64,000 nt of DNA from Eutrigla gurnardus (GCA_963514095.1 OY741276.1:22493695-22557694), one strand, 5' to 3'; shown: positions 22,030 to 35,036, counted from the stretch's first letter. A program made the numbers and translations. Notes: a model not told the origin generated them from the letters alone.

Positions 22030-25000
22030 CCCTTTATACCTGTATACAACTACTTTAAATTGAAAGCTAATTTGTCAGCCTTCTTTCCAGGCAGTGATAC
22101 TGGATATTATTATCTGGCATAGTGATTTGTTGCTGAACAGGCAGAATGGCCCTGCATGCCAGGAATATTGCCTGCGCTCTATCAGACTGACCTGGTGACC
22201 AGAATCCCCTCTGCATGCCAGAGACACACATTAAACTCCCTCCTGTTTCCCTGCAAATGTGGAGTTTTGTCTACGTCTTCTAAATGCTCCCGCTTGCAAA
22301 ATTGCATACGAGAATAATTTTTTATTCATTGTCCTGTGTCTGTATTGATTGCATTATTGATTGATATTATTGCTCTTCTTGTATTTATTGAATTATGAAT
22401 ACATTTTCGTTCAGTTATTAATACATCATTGTTGAGTTAAACCAAGCCACATCGTCATGTGTGTTTTTAATGTCATTGGATATTAGTGGAGTACAAGTTT
22501 CAAAAATTCATCTGCGTTTGCACTTGTGTTGCATTCAGTGATCAAGTGATTCTGATCGGCTGATTTGTGGGAATTATCAAAAGTACAACCATTTTCAATT
22601 AGCTGCCCTCACATCACAAGCATGATAACACCAGTTTTACGTTAATTTTAATACCAGCAGCATCGTTTGATTGTCAGTCAGTCCCCTTGGAGAATAAATC
22701 ATCTAATTTTCACTAAGCTAATGGGTGGGATTTTAATGAGAGCTGTCAGCATCCCCCTCTCCCTCTCTCTGTTATTTCAACATCTATTCATCTACTCTTT
22801 TTCCCCTACCAACACCCATTTTGTTCTGCTGATTGCTATTCCACAGGGGCATCCTCACACACCAAGAAACACTCACATACTGTACAGTCCACACACAACA
22901 CACACACACACACACACAGAGCGGGTGTTCATCATCAGAGTGATGCTTTGTCAGATTAGTATTGAGGAATGAGACCTGGGGAATAGAGAATATAATGGAT
23001 TGAAGTGGTAAACAGCGGGACTTCATGTCACTGTATCGTATAACATTCGCTGCAAGCAATCCCAGTACAAATCAATTAGGAATACTTAAGTACGTAATAA
23101 TGTCCGACCCTTTCGCATAAATCTGCCGATTCAACAACATATATTCAGCAATGACCTGTCACAATTATTATTCATAATTATCACAGGACTTTATAGTGAG
23201 CATGAGCATAAATGCAGACAACTACCAATGGTGAAATGGAGAGCTTCACAACTGAACATAAAGTCAATAGCACCACCCAGATCAGCTGATAATTAGCTTA
23301 TACCTCTGAGCATCAGCTACACACCAGCCCATATCATCGCATAATAGAGAATCTGTTTAAAGCTCTGTTAGATTTAATGGTTAGTATAAACCAAAAGCTG
23401 GTAGGGGATGTTGTCGGGGTGTTGACAAATCCTGTTTGTTGGGTTGCACCTGCCAGTTAACAATGCCAGTGCCTCCCAGCGTTATGCCCTCATGCTTCAC
23501 ATGTGCTTAGTTCACAATTACAATGTGTACCACAAACAAGGTGAAACTATGCTCTGTTGTAGTCTCTTTAGTGCTCAACGTACAAATGATAAAACCACAA
23601 CATGAGCAAACGATTCAAATTCATACGTTTGTTTCTGTTAAGTTGAAGGAGTAGATTTATTTGGCCACTTGGGGGCAGTGGAACGAGCTGGAAGCACAAC
23701 AAGCATGTTGCAGTTGCCACTTAAAGATTAAAATTAGTGACGGGCATTGGGCAGAATATTGACTCGTAAAGGTAGAGCCATGCTGTCAAACTAGATACAG
23801 GAAAAGACAACAGTGTTTTTATGGATATAGTTTGAAGTTATGTTATGTCTTCCACAACCCTGCCCCCACTCCCTCTGTATCTGCGCTTAAACCAATAACG
23901 GGTTAACTGTAATTACATCTCCAGCACTACACTACCCAACCATTTGAAGTGGTTGCAAATCCTCATCAACACAATTTAAAACTAAATTTGTTTTTCTCTC
24001 CTCAGTGAAGGGTGTGTATTGTGATAATCATCTATTTTCTGAGTATCATTTATTACAAGATGTGTAATCCCTAATAACGTGCAGTGATGAAAAAGCTTGA
24101 GAGTATATTACTTAAAGACGCCTTTACGTCCAACCTAACTTGGCAGAGTTAATCTCTCTCAGGGAAGACTTTGACCCTTATTTTTGACTTTTGAAGAAAA
24201 TCATAAAAAGTGTCTTGCATGTGCTTTAAGAGCACAGATTAAAGGAACTGCCAGGACTTCTAACGTGCACGACAAACACTACAACTGCTGTCTCCGCTGT
24301 TGGATTGTCGGCAGGTGTAATGCGATTCACTGCTTGTGCTACAATTCTGAGGTTTGCATGTTTAACATCTCTTAAAACCTGCGGAACACCGTTCATACTG
24401 CACACTACAGGTTTAAGGAACTGAAAAGCAAATAACAGTTAAACCATTCAAAAAATGGAATTTCACTTATACTCATTATGGCAAAACATAATTTAGTACA
24501 TCCACAAATGGGAATAACTCACGGGGTACTGCGCCGACATAACCCTTCTGCTGTCACTACTCTGATTCTAAATGTGGCGTCAATGTTGCATCACAGCTGC
24601 TGGTTGGGTAAGGCCGTCATCATCAGGAGGTGGAAGTGGCTCCTAATTGAGATGATAAAGGCTAAGTGAGAGGAGGGGGACTTTTAGACTTACATGATTG
24701 GATGGATCTGCCAACAGTAGGTGGCTTAGCAGGGAGATGTGTGAATCAGAGGAAACAAGTAGTGTGGTTTAGAGGATGCACTGAGTGGAATGGAGTGATG
24801 TTAAATAAATTAATTACTCTATTTAATGTGTCCTTATTAGAATATACACAATGAATCTGCTGCCATTGTAGCAAAATTACATTTTGTGGATCACAATGGA
24901 GAAACATTTGTTTCTTCAAGCAAATGGGGAAAGGAGAGAAACGTCATGCCAAAGTGGTTAAGGATACCAGATCACTGACCTGAGGATGGTGTAGCCATTT

Positions 25001-25417
25001 GGCTACAATGAGCAAAAAGCCATTGAGGCTTTTACAAAGTTGGGGCTGTACATTTAAATGTCCGCAGCCGTGTGTGGGAGCTGCATTGTCGTTATAGATT
25101 TCACCCTTCATCTCAGGCTGTGCTAAGCCAGAGGCACCGCTGAATACTCTCCCACTTAAATGCACAGCCAATGCTATGTTAAACAATTTACGTGACTTCC
25201 TCTCCCCGGCTGCATTAAAAATGCTCACCAATCATTTGTCACCGTGTGCATGGGCATGTGTGTGGGAGCGCATCCAAATCACTTCTTGTTCCTGTAAAAA
25301 ATAAATACACTGCTCCCTATATTACCATGAATCTCGTGGTGATGACAACTGCTACCGCTAACTTCCCTCCCTCCCTCCCCATCTCCGCTTTGGACCCATG
25401 ATATGACTCTGTTCTCT

Positions 25418-25456
<39 letters not shown>

Positions 25457-25542
25457 TTCATTGTAATGATGACACACTGCGTAAATGTGTGCACTCTTGG
25501 GTCTGGTGTGTATTGTTGTATGATGTTTGCCTGTTCCCCATA

Positions 25543-25578
<36 letters not shown>

Positions 25579-25970
25579 TCCTGCCTCGCTCTTTGGCCTC
25601 TCTGTTAAAGGGGAAATGTACTACCGGCTTTTAAATTAGTCATGCATCACTGCAGGCATAATACACACAAACACACTGGAACCAGTGGCATGATGCGTTG
25701 ACACCAGTATGGCACACTCACTGTGGTGAATAACAATAGAGATGGGATAAAGGCTGGGAAATGCTTTCCTCTAAACACGCTTGGAAGGGAGGACAGAAGA
25801 AGACAGAACATTGATGGGCAACAAAACATGTGATAGGCAAGAGAGCAAGGTATGAGAAACGAAGCCTTTTAAAATGCTTGTTTTCTGAATGGAGTTCGGA
25901 CTGATCGGAGGACGTCTAAGCCAACACTGCAGCTTAGACGTATTTGTACCATAGACAGTCTGCGGTTTAT
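22030..25970. other. Unannotated DNA with several microsatellites
   Basis: Simple repeats occur at about 22895-22918 (CA), 25413-25457 (CT then CA) and 25548-25575 (TG). I found no supportable gene in this ~4-kb stretch. Short frames (for example 24944-25231 minus and 24184-24375 plus) have no recognisable domain. Confidence 0.5.
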
Positions 25971-25977
25971 ACACATA

Positions 25978-27615
25978 GGCCCTCATTTATCAATCTTGCG
26001 TGAAAACGGGCGCAGATCTGAGCGTAGATTTGTTCGTACAACAGGACACACGTGTGATATATGAAACGTTCGTATCTGACCAATCTCAGCGTAGGAATGA
26101 GCGGGTCTTGATAAATGCGGCGGCTGAATTCAATCGTCATTAACATGTTACGCCCTTAAATATTCCTGGTTCGGAGGCCTCGCCCACTGAGGTCAGACAT
26201 GGAGAGACGAAATACTGGTAAGAAAAAAAACTTTTCCGACACGGAGATCGGCATCCTAAGATCTGAAGTGGAGCGAAAAAAAGATGTGCTTTTCGGCAGT
26301 TTGAAGAGTGGAGTGAAAGGGGCCCATAAAAACGCTGTCTGGAAGAAGATCACGGAGGCAGCCAACAGCGTTGCCGTAGAGGAACGGACTCCGGCTGATG
26401 TTTGAATATATTATCAATAACTTAACCTATGCCTCACAACTTAAATTAATCTTTTTATCCGCAGCCTAAAAGCTTATGCCTGCTTATTAATCAAGACTAT
26501 TCTTTACATTTAGGTCAAGAAAAAGTGGTCCGATTTAAAGCTGGCCACCAAAAAGCGCGTTGCTGCACTGAAGCGCAGCATCAGGCAGACTGGAGGAGGC
26601 CAACCAGACTCCAGCCTGATCCTGACGGAGACCGAGGAGAAAATTGCCTCATTGATAGGGTCAGAGTCCATCTCTGGCATAAGCGGTGGAGGAGACACAG
26701 ACGCAGACATGGACGCACTCGCATCAGAGCCAGAGCAGAATGGTAACCAACAACCCCCTTTTGCTTGCATTGTAAAAATCAAACTGACTGTACACAATTT
26801 CTTACAAATAATTAGGCTTACACATGTTACATGGGTGACATTTTTATTGTATTAAATGTTTCAGAGCCAGGCACCAGCATGATGTCGGCCAGGTCTCCTC
26901 CCCAGAGCGGTCCCACTGCTGCCCCCCGTGCTGCGCCCAGACCAAACATCATCACTGCAGAGGTTCTGGAGAGACAGGCGGAGATATGCAGTTTATTGAC
27001 AGCAGTTGTCGGCGCACTTGGGGCAATAAATGACCCCCTAAAAGAAATAAATGAAACTCTAAAAAAGCCATAATAAAATGTTCAAATGACTATACGTTGT
27101 CCGTTTAGTATGCCTTTTTCACCAACAATATTTCACATTACTGATTAAATACTGCAGAGCATTTGCACGAGTTTAAGGTATACTTTACGTTTTAAAAGCG
27201 CTGAATGAGGTCCTGTCTCCTATAGCCCCCAGTGGAGGCTGTGCTGGCCACGGTTCCATGGGCATTGGCGCGTCTGTTTAGCCTATCATATTGTTTAATT
27301 TTTCAAAAAGTGGTATCAGTGAAAATGTGGGCTTTCAAAAAAAAAATGTTTGTTTTATTAGTTTTAAGAATCCGTTTTGATCTGTTCTTAATATGTGACT
27401 TCTTATGCTTAATGACAGCTGAGGTTTGTTATTTTTCATATTTTGCTGTGCTGCACCGCAAATCCACAGACTCAGATTTGCGTACACGAGCTCAGACCTA
27501 ACGTGAGATCTGATCGTAGCGTCCGCTCACGTCCAAATTGATAAATGCCGAAGTTTGCGTAGAAATGGTCGTACGCACATTTTTCTGTCGTACGTTCGTT
27601 TGATAAATGAGGGCC
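25978..27615 (+). mobile_element. Harbinger-like element carrying only the Myb-like gene
   Basis: The terminal inverted repeats are a perfect 16 bp: GGCCCTCATTTATCAA at the left and its exact complement TTGATAAATGAGGGCC at the right. The flanking trinucleotide ATA occurs on both sides (25975-25977 and 27616-27618). A 3-bp T/A-rich duplication fits PIF/Harbinger-type elements (2-bp TA would fit relatives). Both subterminal regions carry ttgataaatgc repeats and gcgta/tacgc motifs, plausible binding sites for an element-encoded protein. The interior encodes one spliced Myb/SANT-like protein and, as far as I can see, no DDE transposase. The element is therefore non-autonomous for cleavage but still carries what appears to be the DNA-binding partner gene. 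Confidence 0.88.
26199..27073 (+). CDS. Myb/SANT-like DNA-binding protein of a Harbinger-like element
   Basis: Three exons join without any stop: 26199-26399 (201 nt), 26514-26742 (229 nt) and 26865-27073 (209 nt), 639 nt in total, encoding 212 residues. Donors are GTTTGA and GTAACC; acceptors follow ACATTTAG and GTTTCAG; phases are 0 and 1. The N-terminal ~85 residues show a helix-turn-helix Myb/SANT-like pattern: KKNFSDTEIGILRSEV, then VWKKITEAANSV, then TPADVKKKWSDLK (Trp-spaced), with the third helix completed only by splicing exon 1 to exon 2. A Ser/Gly/Asp-rich linker follows, then a C-terminal helical segment rich in Leu, Ala and Ile that could mediate multimerisation. In Harbinger elements a separate Myb-like protein helps the transposase enter the nucleus and bind the ends. 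Here it would be predicted to bind the element's own subterminal motifs (inference). A TAATAAA signal overlaps the stop codon. It appears intact and is the best-preserved gene in the window. Confidence 0.85.
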
Positions 27616-27619
27616 ATAG

Positions 27620-28435
27620 TCTCTGTACTAATGTGAGGTACAGTGATGTGCAGGTCATTTGGGGGGGATAAACTACAGCAAAGGAGCTGACAGAAGTACT
27701 GGTGTTTACCCTTAAGAGGATGGGGTCTTGCTGCAATATTAATGGTCAGAATGTAAATACAGGCTCCTTACATATAAATGAATTAAACATGACTTTTAAA
27801 AGGAGAAAACCACTTTAAATAATTGAAAAGCAATGTTATCTAATGTCTTGACAAAAACACTTGAATACAGTCAAACAACATGGTCAACCTGTATACACAC
27901 CATGTGAGTGAGAGTCAGGTGAAGTGCTCTTATCCCGTCATAGCAGCCAGAGGTATTATCCCTTCATCAAGTACAGCTCATTTATCACCACATAAAGTCA
28001 TAAAGAACTACTTTGCAACTAATGGAGACATTACACATTCTCTGCTCAGCCTTGCACCAACCTTCTTTTTCTTCCCCTTTTCACTTTGCACCAGCCGCTG
28101 TGACACTTTCTCTCTGTCTTTCACTGCATTTCTTTCGTCCTCTAATTTAAAATGAATTCAAACTGCCTTTCTAGTTTTGCTTCTCTCTCTTACTCATACC
28201 GCTAATGTAGGGCTGGACTTGAATATATATTATTATATTTGACAGTTCGTTGGATAGGTTTTTGGTTTTCAATTTTGGGATTAGGATATTCTTTTTAGTG
28301 AAATGTAGGCAATTTATGTTGGTCTATCATTTATCCATGCTGTTATGTCACAAAGACAGCCAGGATAACATAGATAAGACCTTCTTCATCCAAACCCCAC
28401 AGTATTACAAACAAGCATAATTTCCAACCCAACAT
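27620..28435. other. Unannotated DNA
   Basis: No gene or element boundary recognised between the Harbinger-like element and the SINE-like sequence near 28.45 kb. Confidence 0.5.
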
Positions 28436-28444
28436 AGCCAAATT

Positions 28445-28610
28445 GACTCTCCTGGTTAACATCCTGGTCACGGTGGTCCCGGGTTCAACTCCCACCCAGG
28501 ACGTATTTTCCGCATGTCTTCTCCCTCTCTCCCTGTTTCCACGCTGTCTGAAAAAGTAATAAAGACTTGAACGGCGTTCTAGCCTAAAAAATAAATAAAA
28601 ATAAAAATCA
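28445..28610 (+). mobile_element. Probable tRNA-derived SINE fragment
   Basis: A tRNA-like head region contains a good B-box (cccgggttcaactccca, about 28478-28494) preceded by an A-box-like ctcctggttaacatcctggtc. This is followed by the gcatgtcttctccctctctccctgttt block common in one group of fish SINEs, an aataaagac motif and an A-rich tail (about 28585-28608). It is distinct from the V-SINE at 12721. Exact ends and target duplication are not clear. Confidence 0.6.
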
Positions 28611-28619
28611 CATAAAACA

Positions 28620-31600
28620 TACTCAGAATGGCAGCACTGTGAGATTTGCAACACTTTCAATGAAAGGTTTGAACTGAGAGAGGAAAGGACCAACTACCGG
28701 GATCCTATTGACCCAGGGCAGCGTCCAACAGGTCTGATGTGATTTCTTGTATAGCCGAAGCTATTAAGTTTCCTATTGGTGGAATTCTCTAAGGGAATTT
28801 CAGTTCCTTCAGGTGAACAGTTGCATGTTGTCAGGGACCGAGCTATCAGGCATGAGAAGGCACAGTGTAATTTTCAAAAAAGTGAGTTTTATTAACAAAA
28901 AATGAAAAATACTTAATTAACAAAACATTGAATAAAGTTCTGGGCCTCTAAAATAGGTTAACTAAACAGAACTTAACGTCAACCAGATAAACTCGAGCTC
29001 AGAGCAGACTAACAAACAACCAACAACTGAGACATACGGGTTCACATAGTGGCTGATCAGGCCATTTTGGACACACTGGGGGATAGGCAAACATACCACT
29101 TAAGCAAGACTACAACATAACAAATAAATCACAATTAATTAGTCCACCTGGTCTTCAAGGGAAAAAAAGTAATAATCATTAACATAATACCAATAATATT
29201 CACTGAAATACAGTGCAACAATAGAGGCATGAAGCAGGGGACTTCCCCATGATGCAGGAGGCCCATGGTATAGTCCAATTAGCAGCCAGCACTATTTAAG
29301 CCCAGCTGATTCCAATTGGCCTCCTTTTGCTGGCCAGCCAGGAACTCCACTGCAACTCCCAGGAACTGGTAACTCAAAGAATATCATGTTAACTTTCATG
29401 CAATAAATTAAACTATTGAAACGAATAGCAAAATTGACTAAAGAAAAGTTGCCTAAATGTGTGCACTACAAAAAGGAAATCATTCTGTCAAAACTACTAA
29501 TAAAAAGTGTTGTATGAAACTAAAAACCTGTGTCCAGTTAATGTTCTTTATGAATATGTACGGATCTTAACAAGTAAATAAACTAAATGGGTTACCAGCC
29601 TTTGGGTGTTATTCAGTGTGGGGCTGTGTCCATCACACATGTACCAGTTGCTCTGGGAGCCCTGTTCCTCCCCGCAGGTAGAGGGCAAAGTGAATACGTA
29701 GTCAACAGAACGTAGTCAACAGAACGGGGAAGCAAAGGGTCAAGGTAAGGGGTGCCCTTAAGTTCATGTTCAGATCCACAAGCCAGGTTTAACCCTTTCC
29801 AAGCTGACCTATGGAGGAAATGCACCCGCTGGTGAGAGGATCCTCGCACCAAGAACTGTAAAAATATACAGTTCATCATGAAACTGTGTCCGTCCGACCT
29901 CTGCTTTAGGTCATCGGAAATACGGGATTAGTCATGGAGAATGAGAGTCAGGCAAGTTTTCCTTTGTGTCATTTATTAATTTTATCCCTTTCTCCATCAC
30001 TCTTGCCTTCTCCTATCCTTGACAACTCACAGTAAAGCTTCACTTTTCTCTCTCTCTCGACCTCAGCCCTTATAATGAAGTTGTTTGAAGTTTTTTCCAT
30101 ATCCGTTTTAAAGTCAGAGGTATGTGTGTGGTAGCACCTGCATGCCTGTCTTGTCAATTTGATTATACTGTAGTTGCACCTATTTTTAGTCCAGCACACG
30201 GGGGAGAGAAGGTTCAGCAATCCAAACATCGGGCTTGATATCACCATGCAGTCACCTTGAAATCAGATAATCCTGGAGACAGAAGCAATTGAAGAGAAAT
30301 ATTCTCACTTTCCCTTTGTTTTTTTATTATCTCTTTCAATAAGAGAATATTATGAGTTACACAGAAAGCCTGCCTTTATAATAGCCTTTTATGTTTACTT
30401 GATTTATTAAAATACAAACAGCTATTTTTATAGTGTGCTTTAGATTAAGTTTCTTCGGGGGGATTCATAGCATAAGTCACACAGTACAAGTAAAGTTACC
30501 GATGTTTCCGGACACGTGGTCAGAGATGTTCTAGGAACTGTCGGCGTTTTAAGTCTTTTGGCATCATATACCCTCCTCCAGGCAACTCAGATGAGGTTGA
30601 TCAGACCCCAGCTTGGGTCCAGATGGCCCACTGCTCAGCTCCCCATGGTGCTCCTCTCTTGAGCCACAGCTTTCTTCAGGCTTACACTGCTGCTTCAGTG
30701 GTTCTGAGGATGGCTCAGCCGCTCCTCTTTCCCTCAATGCCCAAAAAGCTGAGGGCTGTGGGCAGAGATCGGACTGCAAAGCCCCCCTGCAACTTTTATG
30801 GGCAACTCTACAGGTTGCTTCTCTACGATCCCTGAGAAATACAGCATTTCACACAAGATTCCTTCTATGTTGCCAACATAACAATCTTTGCATGGCACTC
30901 CCAGACAAGACAATGGTGGTCTTGAAGGAGCGTATGCGTAGTGAATTTCAGTTGTTTCTCCGAGTCTACCAGGAGCAGCAGCCATTTGCAGAGGCCAGAC
31001 TTCCTGCAGTTATTATTGCATTTGGTCTGGGATGCTCCTTACAAACCAGGGGGTTTCACGATCTGACAATGTGAGTCCCCCCTCTGACGAATTTGAGACA
31101 ACCGGTTAACAGCTGATCACGCCACCATCTGTAGCATCTCTCTCATAATGCCCTGAGCAAGCTGCTCCAGGTTTAGAACATATGGTTGATGTTCCTGCCC
31201 TGTCCCCTGTACTCAGGTTGAACTGGCTGGATTGCACAGTGAGTAAGTAACTTTATTTGATCACGTTGAGTTTTCCAGAGCCCAAGTCACCCTTGTCATG
31301 TCCCAACCACAGACTCTCTATGAGAGTAGTCATGATGATGTCACCCATTGGTTTGTGGACTACAGTTATGAATATATAGAGAGAGATAGAGTGAATTATT
31401 ATGGCAGGCAGAAAAGGTCAGTCTCTACACCCTACACATTTACCTAATGCACACTGATACAGAGGAGGATGGAAGGAGAGGGCTTTGGTGGTGTGGGTGT
31501 GTGTATTCCTGTGTGTTCGCTCTACCACAGCGCAAACACAGCAATGAGAGTTAAGCACGTAAAACGTCCCTGAAACAAAAACACTCCTGTGGATCAGCAA

Positions 31601-32190
31601 GGTTTGATTAAGTATGTGTGCTTGTGTGTGTGGATGTGACAGTGAGAGGGAAAGCATTAAAGAGGCAGCGAGCACATGGATTATTAAAGGGCTAGTGGAT
31701 ATTACCTGTTCATCAAATTGAGGACAGATTGTGTCACAATGTACACGTCATCGGCAGCGCTCCAGACCTCGACCACAATGGTCGCAAATGCCACCATGAT
31801 CATTACGGAGCTGACACACTATTCTGTCTCCGTCTCCAAAGTCAACTTGAAGAGCTAGTGCTGAGCAGTTGTTAGCGTGTAGGGAGGGTCTAAGTTGTCA
31901 CAGCCCCATGCATGCTGGACTGCATTCATGCACGTGGACCAAAGTTAACCTTGAGGAGAATGCTTTTCAACTCGCTCTGTGCGCTTGCATGACGTACTTG
32001 TATCCAGTTTCTACATGGGACCAAGTAAACTCCACACACGTGTATAGGGCCCTATGAAATCAGTTTCCAATTGTTCCCCAAATTACGTGTTTTCCGTTTA
32101 AATTTTTCAAAATTCTGTGCAATGTAAGAGCATCATTTCCATGTCTAATAATGTGTTAGATCAATCAAAATTCAATAAATCAATAAGAAA
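28620..32190. other. Unannotated DNA
   Basis: No gene is supported over 3.5 kb. A plus-strand frame of 153 residues (30613-31074) overlaps minus-strand frames of similar size, has no domain that I recognise and no obvious upstream signals, so I do not call it. Confidence 0.4.
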
Positions 32191-32282
32191 TTAAAACTGC
32201 GAGCAGTGATAACGGGCCCTCGCATGGCACGTAACTCGGTTAGTGCTACGACCGCCTGACGTGTCGGACCGCCTGGCCTGGC

Positions 32283-32445
32283 CAGCGCCACGGGGCGGGT
32301 CATCCCCGGCCACCGCCACGTTGCCGGTCGTTCCCGGCCACCGCCACGGCGCGGGTCGTCCCCGGCCACCGCCACGGCGCGGGTCGTCCCCGGCCACCGC
32401 CACGGCGCGGGTTGTCCCCGGCCATCGCCACGCCACTGGTCGTCC
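32283..32445. repeat. 28-bp GC-rich minisatellite
   Basis: The unit ggccaccgccacggcgcggg plus tcgtcccc is repeated about five times, the outer units being more diverged. It creates long open frames on both strands, which I regard as translation of the repeat. It lies at the 5' end of the 32196-34352 repeat. Confidence 0.93.
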
Positions 32446-32539
32446 CTTGCCTGAATCGTCCCGTCCGTCACTGTGTCAGATGAGTGAAGTTTTCATGCTC
32501 GACTGGGGTGCAAAGTTCCACGACACTGGGACCTTATAC

Positions 32540-33663
32540 GGGTGTAAAAACATGACATTTTATGTCGCCAATAGGTCGCGCTCTGATTGTGAGTCAATAT
32601 TGGACTGCAGACGCGTTCAGGCTGGGACTCTTATCAAATGAGAGAAGTTTGAACCGGATCGGACAATGGACACTGAAGTTATAACAGTTTAGAGTGTTGT
32701 GAAGCATGAAATTCGTCCGTGTTCGTGGGGTCGTGCTGGTCACGCCCTTTGACTTATGTAAGACCTTTTAATGATTTTTAATCATTAAGGCCTCTAGAAC
32801 AGGCTCATAAAGTTTGGTAGGAATTGGATCAGCGGTCTAGGAGGAGTTCGTTAAAATATACTGCATGAAAGAGGCGAAAAATCGCTTCAAATTTCACATG
32901 AAATGCAAAATGGCTGACTTCCTGTTGGGTTTAGGGCATGGGTCCAAGAGGCTTTTTTGTACAACTCTACATGTTCTATGTACCTACAAAGTTTCATGCA
33001 GGTACGTCAAAGTTAAAGGTGTTCAATATCCTAAAAGGAGCTGTAAAAGTGTAAAAACATGATATTTCCAGGTACCATCAGGTGGCGCTCTGACCTAAGG
33101 TCAATATCACAGTGCATACGTGTTCAGGGTGAGACTCTAATCAAACTTGTCAAGTTTTGAGTAGATTGGACATTGTATCCTGAAGTTACAACAACTTCCT
33201 GTACACTGACCATAACGCAAGACCTGGCCACGCCCTTTGACTTATGTAAGACCTTTCAATGATTTTTCATCATTGACGTCTTGAGTACATGAGGACCAAG
33301 TTTGAGGTTAATCCGATAAAGCTGCTAGGAAGAGTTCGCTGAAGTATAAAATGTAACACTTTCTATCGCCAGTAGGTGGCGCTCTGAATATCAGTCAATA
33401 TTACAGTGCAGATGTGTTCAGAGTTGGACTCTGGACAAATATGTGAAGTTTTGATCATATCAGACAATGTACATTGAAGATATAACAGTTTAGATTTTTG
33501 TGGTCGAAGAATGAAATTCGTCCATGTTCAGGACGCCGTCCTGGCCACGCCCTTTGACTTTTGTAAGACCTTTTGATGATTTTGCATCGTTGAGGCCTCT
33601 AGAACAGTCTCAGCGAGTTTGGCAGGAATCGGATCAATGGTGTAGGAGGAGTTCGTTAAAATA
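32540..33663 (+). repeat. Three diverged ~300-bp internal repeats
   Basis: Units at about 32540-32865, 33043-33345 and 33346-33663 share, in order: gtgtaaaaacatga-like sequence, a ggtggcgctctga core, tcaatatyrcagtgca, a gttttga...ggacaatg segment, and ggccacgccctttgactt followed by gtaagacctt and ggaggagttcgttaaaata. Units 2 and 3 are adjacent; unit 1 is separated from unit 2 by ~180 bp of different sequence. This indicates growth of the element by internal duplication. Confidence 0.85.
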
Positions 33664-34544
33664 CAAACCCTACAATAAGCTAAAATGGCCAAAAATGGCC
33701 TAAAATTGCTGATATACTGTAGCGCCCCCGAGTGGTCAATTTTAATAAAACTTTCAGGATATGTTCCAGGGAGATATTTTAACATATCCTGCAAGTTTCG
33801 TGATGATTGGGTTATAGATTATGGAGTTATGTGTATTGATTTCTAGAGCCCCGCCCCTCCGATGTTCATTGGCTTATAACTTCTAAACGCAACGATATTT
33901 TCCAAAGCCTTTGACAGCACTTGATCAGCTTGGTCTAATGATGATCCACAGCAATTTTGGTGCGAATCGGATCTACGGTTTAGGAAAAATTAGCAAAAAC
34001 GTGTTTTTCACAAAATTCAAAATGGCGGAAAATTTCGGTAGGCGGACTTTGGTGCCATAATGTAATTTTTTGTAGAGCACACGGATCTGCATATGTGTGC
34101 AAAATTTCAAGTCAATTGGAGTTTCGGTGTGAGCTGGCCATCCTTCTTCGCGGTAGGTGGCGCTAGCGAGCCACTTTTCTGTGGCCAACTATGAAACCGC
34201 CGTTTTCTATTAGCACGCTAATTTTTTTCAACTTCTGAATATGATAAGGCCTCCAAAATGGCACCCGAAGTGGCGGAAAAAGAAGAAAAAGAAGAAACCG
34301 TACAGTTTCAATAGGGCTTCGCTGCGCGACGTTGTCGGCGCTCGGGCCCTAAATATGAGGAAATGTATTGAAGGAACATTCTAGTAGTTCCTTGTCATTC
34401 AGAGACCATGCAAAGGTGCATATGTAACGGGGTTAAGAAGTAGTGTGATTCCACTTGCCATACAAACTCATCACACAACACAGAAACTTGTTTGCCCTAT
34501 AGAAATTAAACGCAGCACCCCTGTGGATTAGGGTCGTGCACCCC

Positions 34545-34985
34545 AGAGGTAGCAGCAGTCGGACCTCGCTGTCTCCCTGGTCTCCATTTTTTTTATATTA
34601 ATTACTTTAACTTTAATACTAAGGGGCGGTTTAAGTTATATTTTTTTGTAAGCATATAGCTCCTGAAGGGTCAAGCATGTCCTTGATCATGAAAAGTTGA
34701 CTGTGTTTTTCTTTTGGTTTACGAAATGGCTAGTGCTACACATGTTAAGATGCACTTTCTTTTCATTTTAACATTTTGTAGATATATGTGTATATATATG
34801 TATATGTGTGTGTGTGAGAGGAACCGGGACTGACGGTATTGTTATCCCTCTGCCAGGTACGCTTTGTGTGTTATTTTGTGTTCATTTTGAAACTGGTGGG
34901 CAGTCAGACCCCGCTGTCTCCCTGATGTATATGTGTGTGCGTGAGAGGACCGGGACTGACGGTATTGTTATCCCTCTATCCATTA
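34545..34985 (+). repeat. Short direct repeats around a TG-rich stretch
   Basis: The block gggactgacggtattgttatccctct occurs at about 34826-34851 and again at 34949-34974, in each case preceded by tgtgtgagaggacc-like sequence. A cagtc(a/g)gacc-ccgctgtctccctg segment lies at about 34557 and 34902. It looks like a partial tandem duplication of ~120 bp. No gene is visible. Confidence 0.75.
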
Positions 34986-35033
34986 TACGTATTGTATAGT
35001 TTTGAAAATGTATCTTTACACCCCTACTTTCGA

Positions 35034-35036
<3 letters not shown>

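Larger units (their letters stand above)
32196..34352 (+). repeat. Large non-coding interspersed repeat with GGGCCC ends
   Basis: The segment starts near ctgcgagcagtgataacGGGCCCTCGC and ends near GGCGCTCGGGCCCTAAAT, so GGGCCC sits close to both ends in inverted context. I recall related long non-coding repeats scattered in fish genomes; the class is uncertain. The interior contains a 28-bp GC-rich minisatellite, three diverged ~300-bp tandem repeats and phrases such as aatggctgacttcctgttggg and taggtggcgct. Near the 3' end there is a short (gaaaaa)n block. No coding frame runs through it. Confidence 0.65.

Noticed and set aside
30613..31074. 153-residue plus-strand frame
   Set aside because: No domain, and competing frames on the other strand; could be chance or an unrecognised old element.
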